From JBGQAS01 sp964498605 (lineage in GTDB: Bacteria > Chloroflexota > Anaerolineae > Anaerolineales > Anaerolineaceae), in assembly GCA_964498605.1 (NCBI GenBank), contig CAZCHK010000065.1:1-9713 (forward strand): a stretch of DNA of 9,713 nt, given 5' to 3'. The notes below the pieces were generated by a model. It worked only from the letters and a program-made list of their open reading frames with translations. It was not told the DNA's origin and ran no database searches. The position numbers and the translations under genes were made by a program. This document shows, piece by piece, positions 5,557 to 9,713 of the stretch (its first letter is position 1; each line of letters begins with the position of its first letter).

Positions 5557-7535
5557 CGCTTGTCCGTCCAGCCTGGCAGCGTGGGGTGGTGCGCCACCTT
5601 GTCCAGCGGTCCCCAGTAGATGCCGTGGCAGCCGTAGCGGGAGGCCTCCCAGTCGCTCATCCGCGGCGCTGCGCTCTGGTTGCCCTCCTCGATCAGGCTG
5701 CCCACCAGGTCCAGCCCTTCCACCAGGTAGTTGATGTGCGCGCCGGACACATAATTGTCTGTAAAAAGGTAAGTAGATCCAACTTGGGCAATCGAAGCCC
5801 ATAACTGGCAGGGTTCTCCCCGCTGGCAGATAGTTCCGCCAGGAGGCGCGGGTTCCAGCGAGCAGCCGGGGTTTCCTATCGCCGGGGTGACCTGCTCACC
5901 CTGGCAGGCGCCTCCCCACATGTGCGTTCCGATATTGATCCCCACGTGCAGGTTGCCGCAGCGTTCGTCACCCAGGCTGACCACCGTGTTGCAGGTCACC
6001 TGTCCGAAGGAGATATCGCCAAAACCCCACGGGTGGATGGCGATCCCGGCGAACGCCCCGTAATTGCCGGGGGATACCCGGATCGTGTTCCCACGGATGA
6101 CCGTGAAGCGCCCGCCAAAAAAGACGATGCCGACATCGGACGGGTCGATGACCGTGTTGTTCATCACCAGGTGCCCGGGACCATCAAAGGTGATGCCGTC
6201 AGACCAGTCGCCATATTCAAAGGTCTCATCCGTGTCCGCGCAGCCAGGGGCATGCACATGGTCACCTGCGGTCTCAATCATGTTGTCAATGATCACGCTG
6301 CCCGCTCCGCCCAACCCTAACGCCGTACCGCATTCGGTGTTGGTGATGTGCACGTTCCGGATCAGATGCCCCGATGTCCAGCGCGCCGGGTGCGCCAGGT
6401 AATCCTGCGAGGCATCGTTCCAGTCCGTCGCACCAGCCAGGTCGAGCGTACCCGGCCTGCACCACGAATCATCCACAAGTGAACATTCGGGACGCCAGGA
6501 ACCCCAGTTGTCATCCACCCCGTTGGCTATGCCGTCCTCCCCCATGCAGGTGCGTTCCGCGCGGTTGCCGTCCAGGTGCAGATCGGTGACCGTCATGTAA
6601 TCCATGCCGCCCGGGTCAGCCAGGCGCGAGCGGGCGAAGAGTTTCAGGACAAAGCCCTTCAGATCGGCGGTCGCCTTCAAAAGCGCGGGGTTGGAGGGGT
6701 CGGTGGATGTGAACGTGAGATAGGCGCGCGAGCTATTCTCATTCATGAAGATGGTGCGGTCGATCAGGTAGCCTGTGTAGGCGGGTGAGTTCTCACCAGA
6801 CGTGAACAGGATGATGTCACCGGTCTTTGCTGAATTGACGCACTTCTGGATGGCAGTGCTGTCGGGCAGATCATCATAGGGGTTGGCGCCGCAGTCGTCC
6901 ACGTTGATCAACGCGGGAACCGGCAGGGTTGTCAGCGTCACTCTTCGGATGGTCTCCGCTCCATCCGATCTGTCATCGATGCGCAGATCGGCGCCGTTAT
7001 CGCGGTTGCCAAAGTAAACGTCCTTGAAGACGAAGGTTGCCGTCAGGTATTCCCCGCTGCCGGTCTTGACCACCGGGCGGCTCTCAAGGAAGCGCCCGTC
7101 GCCAAAGGGACCGCCGCTGGTGCCATCGTACTGGAGCGTGAACGTGTCCACTCCTTCATCGAGGTATTCGATGTCGACGCGCACACCGGGTGTGGGCCAG
7201 CCTTCCAGCATGGCGCTGTCATCCACGTTGAACTGCATGAAGGAATCCGCCACCGTGTTGCCATCTGCTGCTGCAAGGGCGCTTCCGTTGCCGGTCCTGC
7301 GAGCGCCGTCCACGACCAGCGTATCCACGTCACCCCCGGAATCCAGCGCAAGGAAGCGGCTGCTGGTTTCCATACCCGGTCGAATACTCAGCACTGACAT
7401 GGCCGGGAGCGCGGGGATAACGATGGAAGAAGCGGTCGCTTCGGGTGTCAAGGATGTTTGGCTGAAAAGCGCGCTCCCGCAGGAGACCGCAGCGACGGAA
7501 AGTAGCATGATGCCGATATGGAACGATCTGTACAT
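5538..7535 (-). CDS. Exported parallel beta-helix protein (pectate-lyase-like fold) with N-terminal beta-sandwich
   Basis: The start chosen is ATG 7533-7535, giving 665 aa, because it has a perfect GGAGGTG ribosome-binding site 5 nt upstream and opens a signal peptide. The frame also runs 26 codons further upstream (to 7613), but that extension would bury the signal. The signal ends in AVSC with Cys 19, a slightly irregular lipobox (Ala at -3), so a lipoprotein is likely though a plain Sec signal is possible. Residues about 65-205 form a beta-sandwich of carbohydrate-binding style, with VRVDIEYLDEGVDTFTLQYD (118-137) and the signature FGNRDNGADLRI (175-186). From about 210 the protein reads as a right-handed beta-helix: a VDDCGANP opening (212-219), then repeats such as GHLIRNVHITN (389-399), GHLVMNNTVIDPSDVGIVF (454-472) and FTVIRGNTIRV (477-487). 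The mature part has 15 further cysteines, unusual and suggestive of disulphides. Such folds occur in polysaccharide lyases, hydrolases and adhesins; no catalytic set could be assigned, so the activity (polysaccharide binding or cleavage) is inferred only. It appears monocistronic. Confidence 0.82.
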   Translation of the reverse strand: MYRSFHIGIMLLSVAAVSCGSALFSQTSLTPEATASSIVIPALPAMSVLSIRPGMETSSRFLALDSGGDVDTLVVDGARRTGNGSALAAADGNTVADSFMQFNVDDSAMLEGWPTPGVRVDIEYLDEGVDTFTLQYDGTSGGPFGDGRFLESRPVVKTGSGEYLTATFVFKDVYFGNRDNGADLRIDDRSDGAETIRRVTLTTLPVPALINVDDCGANPYDDLPDSTAIQKCVNSAKTGDIILFTSGENSPAYTGYLIDRTIFMNENSSRAYLTFTSTDPSNPALLKATADLKGFVLKLFARSRLADPGGMDYMTVTDLHLDGNRAERTCMGEDGIANGVDDNWGSWRPECSLVDDSWCRPGTLDLAGATDWNDASQDYLAHPARWTSGHLIRNVHITNTECGTALGLGGAGSVIIDNMIETAGDHVHAPGCADTDETFEYGDWSDGITFDGPGHLVMNNTVIDPSDVGIVFFGGRFTVIRGNTIRVSPGNYGAFAGIAIHPWGFGDISFGQVTCNTVVSLGDERCGNLHVGINIGTHMWGGACQGEQVTPAIGNPGCSLEPAPPGGTICQRGEPCQLWASIAQVGSTYLFTDNYVSGAHINYLVEGLDLVGSLIEEGNQSAAPRMSDWEASRYGCHGIYWGPLDKVAHHPTLPGWTDKRIHCER

Positions 7536-7646
7536 GGTATCACCTCCTTGTGCATGATCACAGTTTGTGAAAACCCGATGAAGATTATTCATCCATTGGA
7601 TACATACAGGCACTAGAATTATAATCCGGACCCGATGCCGGGTTCA
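7536..7646 (-). promoter_or_regulatory. Upstream region of the beta-helix gene: ribosome-binding site, inverted repeat, possible -10
   Basis: GGAGGTG (minus strand) sits 5 nt before the ATG. An inverted repeat GATGAA-N5-TTCATC spans 7577-7593 within the leader and could be an operator. A TATAAT match on the minus strand at 7618-7623 lies 83 nt upstream of the start, but the hexamer 17 nt beyond it (TGAACC) is a poor -35, so the promoter is tentative. Confidence 0.3.
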
Positions 7647-7863
7647 TCGCAGATGGTGGTGTTTTGGGGGCATAAGCCTGTTCACCGTATGCTGTACACC
7701 GAGCAAAGCGGTTCTCCTCTGCGTTTTATGTGGCAGCGCCGGATGAGTTCCATTACATGGTCGCTATCCACCAGGCGTTTGTTTCCGTACTGCCGGGTTT
7801 AAACTACATCCTCGGGATAAGTGGAGACATTGGTTAAAGGGTATGGATGCATTGATCTGAATG
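7647..7863. other. Intergenic stretch without a supported gene
   Basis: The region between the divergent beta-helix gene and the ATPase remnant has no recognisable gene. One plus-strand frame is open for 53 codons (7676-7834) and reads partly protein-like (AAPDEFHYMVAIHQAFVSVL), but it has no ATG near its start, no ribosome-binding site and no family I recognise; a coding remnant is possible. Confidence 0.4.
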
Positions 7864-7892
7864 TTGATATTAATACTAATTACGATTTTAAT
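7864..7892 (+). promoter_or_regulatory. Sigma-70-like promoter ahead of the ATPase remnant
   Basis: TTGATA (7864-7869), exactly 17 nt, then TTTAAT (7887-7892), each one base from consensus, in AT-rich DNA. A start site near 7899 would give a leader of about 50 nt carrying the GGAGG ribosome-binding site at 7939-7943. The AT-rich background raises the chance of a random match. Confidence 0.5.
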
Positions 7893-7948
7893 AAACATGA
7901 TTAGTAAAAATCACGTATCGTTTGCCAAACAAGTCGACGGAGGTGGTG

Positions 7949-8172
7949 ATGTTCATCGATCAAACCACCGAGTAAGAACATTTCGATCATCTTCACGGCT
8001 CAGAACGGGCTTAGTTGTTTTTCTGTACGACCAGCAACGAGTGGGGAAAACCGTACTGCTGCGTGCTTTTTGCCTTGACAAGCTGCATATCTTCTTTATC
8101 GCCACCCTTTGCAGCGATGCTGAGCAGCTGGCAACTTTTTTCGCAGCAAAGCTATGGATTTTCGCATGCTAA
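7949..8172 (+). pseudogene. Decayed N-terminus of an archaeal-ATPase/DUF234-type AAA ATPase
   Basis: A GGAGG ribosome-binding site (7939-7943) stands 5 nt before ATG 7949, which opens MFIDQTTE, a close match to the usual N-terminus of this family (MFIDRxxEL). A TAA stop follows at 7973-7975. The same frame continues EHFDHLHGSERA to a TAG at 8012-8014, and the homology then shifts to another frame from about 8011: LVVFLYDQQRVGKTVLLRAF, then HIFFIATLCSDAEQLATFFA. Intact homologs read roughly LVVLYGRRRVGKTTLL, so the first Walker A glycine has become Asp and basic residues Gln, a further sign of decay. Only about 75 of an expected 400 or more residues remain; no Walker B or later part could be traced past 8172. 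It converges on the AbiE pair. A sequencing error could explain one lesion but not the combination of nonsense codon, frameshift and missing C-terminus. Confidence 0.75.
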
Positions 8173-8263
8173 GAATATCAAGGTCATGTTTGATCATCGT
8201 TCGATATCATTTACGATTACTTTATTTTCTTGAGAGTTACGGTTGTTTGCTAAAGCCAGACTA
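8173..8263. other. AT-rich stretch between ATPase remnant and AbiEii
   Basis: Probably further decayed ATPase sequence or spacer. Short open frames here show no family motif, and no strong terminator hairpin was found behind the AbiEii stop. Confidence 0.35.
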
Positions 8264-9124
8264 TCACTTCCATATCGCTAAAATAAAGGATCGCACTTGC
8301 GGCAGCAAATCTTTAACCGAAGGCGCATCCGGTACGAAGGGTAAAAGTTGCTGCGCCCATTCTGCGCTGGCAACAGCAAATAGATCCTCAGGGACAAAAT
8401 CATTCGGAGATGTGTATGTGACACCTCGGATAGCACATTTCTGATCCAGGAGAGCTATCAAGTCAGGCGATTTTAGACCGGGAATTTGTAACAATTTCCA
8501 CAAATCATAGTAATCACGACAGACCCGGCTGGCACCCCAACCGCGTTCCTGAAAGCGTGCTTTGCTCTGTAATAGTGCCCGTAATTTCTCCACTGTGATT
8601 TCTAACAGAGAATAGACCGGTATGCTCACATCCATGTCTTCTGCAAAGCTGTGCAGAATCGGGCGAATTTCCACATTCGTTAGAATGGGTTCGTCCACTG
8701 TGATCTCCACCTTGAGCCGGCATAACGGCTGTCGCTGCTCCGGGAACTGTACCCGCACCAGGTATGCATTTTGATCGCCCGGATGAGGTTGTTTCAACAC
8801 AAGCGGTTCCAGCTCAACCTGAAACGGTCCACGTTCATTTAGCATTTTCCCCATGGAGTGAGCGACAGTTTCCATCAGCGAGTCGATTTTCTTAATAGGT
8901 CCCATCACTCGCGTAGAATAATCCAGGTCTTCCGAAAAGCGATAATCCGCAAAATAAACCTTCTTTAATGCTGTACCGCCTTTCAGCACCAGGTTATCGT
9001 TCAGACCATACGTGGAACCCATCGCAGCCAGAAGGTAACCTAATGCATAGTCCTTTTCCACGATGTATTGCTGAACTTTCGTTTGTTGGGTGACCGAGCG
9101 GATTAACTGAGCAACGTTTGGCAT
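8264..9124 (-). CDS. AbiEii/AbiGii family nucleotidyltransferase toxin
   Basis: The 286-residue product is the toxin half of an AbiE (type IV) toxin-antitoxin pair. The family has a DNA polymerase beta-like nucleotidyltransferase fold; characterised AbiEii toxins bind GTP and stop growth, and relatives transfer nucleotides to tRNA acceptor ends. All four sequence motifs are visible: KGGTALKK (48-55) with FSEDLDYS (63-70) supplying the two acidic metal ligands, a central LKVEIT (137-142), the TVEKLRALL helix (177-185), and CRDYYDLWKL (202-211). Length is normal and no key residue is missing, so the toxin appears intact. Its ATG abuts the TAA of the upstream antitoxin gene with no base between, and a weak AAAAGG lies 6 nt before the ATG, so translation is probably coupled. 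It acts in the cytoplasm, and in this family can abort phage infection or stabilise mobile DNA. Which nucleotide or RNA it targets cannot be told. Confidence 0.93.
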   Translation of the reverse strand: MPNVAQLIRSVTQQTKVQQYIVEKDYALGYLLAAMGSTYGLNDNLVLKGGTALKKVYFADYRFSEDLDYSTRVMGPIKKIDSLMETVAHSMGKMLNERGPFQVELEPLVLKQPHPGDQNAYLVRVQFPEQRQPLCRLKVEITVDEPILTNVEIRPILHSFAEDMDVSIPVYSLLEITVEKLRALLQSKARFQERGWGASRVCRDYYDLWKLLQIPGLKSPDLIALLDQKCAIRGVTYTSPNDFVPEDLFAVASAEWAQQLLPFVPDAPSVKDLLPQVRSFILAIWK

Positions 9125-9713
9125 TTAAGACCTTTTTAGATTTTCAGATACATGCCACCGTGAATTCTTGATTGTCTTTGTTTCTTCAAGGCCAGGATCC
9201 AATAGATAATACCGTTTTACTGGATAGGCTCGTAAATGTTCGAGGCTGCTGCCGCTGTAGCCAAGATTTTCAAGTGACCACCCCAGGCGCTTGATGACTG
9301 AACCCACATCGTACTTTACGGCATATTCCACCAATTGATCCACATTGATCTGGTGAATGGCGTTTTCCAGGATTTCAATTGCCGCAGAGAAACCGCCGAA
9401 GATATCTGGACGGGCGATTAAATCCAAAGCGGTACGTTCACGATCTGTAATATTCACCTGTTGCCATGAGTTCACCCACAATTTCTGGAATCCCCAAAAG
9501 AGGTTGGGCGTAACATGGATAAATTCAAAATCATATCCTGAAACTGTCCACACAGCTCGGCCTCTCGGACTGCGTGCCTTTCCAAGTCGCATTTCAGGTG
9601 TAATCACCTTCTTTGGGGTTGTTGCCTGTACCATCATCGGATTCTGCGTTGTAAAGCCATGATGCGAGCAAGCCGACCAGTGGCTGATTGCCATAGGCTG
9701 AATTAATGCTGCG
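9125..9713 (-). CDS. AbiEi-like antitoxin / transcriptional repressor (5' end outside window)
   Basis: The frame is open to the right edge: codons continue upstream of the ATG at 9692-9694 as AALIQP, so that ATG is internal and about 195 C-terminal residues are seen. The segment ISHWSACSHHGFTTQNP, then GYDFEFIHVTPNLFWGFQKLWV and DRERTALDLIARPDIFGGF, matches the C-terminal antitoxin domain of AbiEi proteins; the closing DPGLEETKTIKNSRWHVSENL is also typical. Full AbiEi proteins begin with a winged helix-turn-helix that represses the operon promoter, which should lie beyond 9713. The gene directly precedes the AbiEii toxin (TAA joined to ATG), the canonical antitoxin-first order. The operon promoter and its operator repeats are therefore not in view. 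Family confidence is good, based on conserved patterns and context. Confidence 0.87.
   Translation of the reverse strand, partial: AALIQPMAISHWSACSHHGFTTQNPMMVQATTPKKVITPEMRLGKARSPRGRAVWTVSGYDFEFIHVTPNLFWGFQKLWVNSWQQVNITDRERTALDLIARPDIFGGFSAAIEILENAIHQINVDQLVEYAVKYDVGSVIKRLGWSLENLGYSGSSLEHLRAYPVKRYYLLDPGLEETKTIKNSRWHVSENLKRS

Noticed and set aside
5922..6788. Several plus-strand frames opposite the beta-helix gene
   Set aside because: They are antisense shadows in GC-rich coding sequence; the minus frame carries the signal peptide, ribosome-binding site and fold repeats.
7541..7566. TGTGCATGATCACA as a possible CRP-type operator
   Set aside because: The half-sites are spaced 4 rather than 6 nt apart and the match is incomplete; no basis for a CRP site.
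1..9713. CRISPR arrays, tRNA, rRNA, insertion-sequence ends
   Set aside because: Reading both strands showed no regularly spaced repeats, no cloverleaf with conserved TTCGA/CCA features, no rRNA segments and no transposase or integrase motifs.

Overview
The window looks like a piece of a draft or metagenome-assembled genome from a free-living bacterium. It contains a run of exactly 100 N (4985-5084), the usual placeholder for a scaffold gap of unknown size. GC is moderately high in the main genes. Several exported lipoproteins carry classical lipoboxes, one has a Pro/Thr-rich linker after the lipid anchor, and strong GGAGG ribosome-binding sites and PD40 propellers are present. This combination would fit Chloroflexota (Anaerolineae-like), but that is an inference from style; there is no marker gene here.

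Layout, left to right. (1) 1-778, minus: N-terminal two thirds of an AAA ATPase of the DUF4143 type, cut by the window edge. It has a near-consensus promoter placed so that the mRNA would be leaderless. (2) 779-1235: a 457-bp divergent intergenic region. (3) 1236-3206, plus: a 656-aa lipoprotein that joins a TolB-like PD40 propeller to a type 1 periplasmic-binding domain, closed by a strong bidirectional terminator at 3215-3268. (4) 3432-3815, minus: a 127-aa protein of unknown function with an excellent ribosome-binding site. (5) 4011 to the gap, minus: an S66 (MccF/LD-carboxypeptidase-like) serine peptidase whose true start lies in the gap. (6) 5085-5299, minus: the N-terminus of a small lipoprotein whose end lies in the gap. 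(7) 5538-7535, minus: a 665-aa exported, cysteine-rich parallel beta-helix protein with an upstream beta-sandwich module. (8) about 7840-8260: AT-rich DNA holding the decayed start of a second ATPase (archaeal ATPase/DUF234-like), still preceded by a promoter and ribosome-binding site. (9) 8264-9713, minus: an AbiE-type toxin-antitoxin pair, AbiEii nucleotidyltransferase downstream of an AbiEi-like antitoxin that runs off the right edge.

How the parts relate. The middle (1236-7535) encodes a cell-envelope set: two or three lipoproteins, a beta-helix protein and a peptidase. No ABC permease, ATPase or two-component gene is present beside the PBP-like domain, so its partner is not visible. The two ends hold accessory genes (DUF4143 ATPase, decayed ATPase, AbiE pair) of the sort that accumulate in defence or mobile regions. 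No transposase, integrase, tRNA, rRNA or CRISPR array was seen. The least ordinary items are the propeller/PBP fusion lipoprotein, the leaderless ATPase promoter, the decayed ATPase with intact expression signals, and the unknown 127-aa protein.
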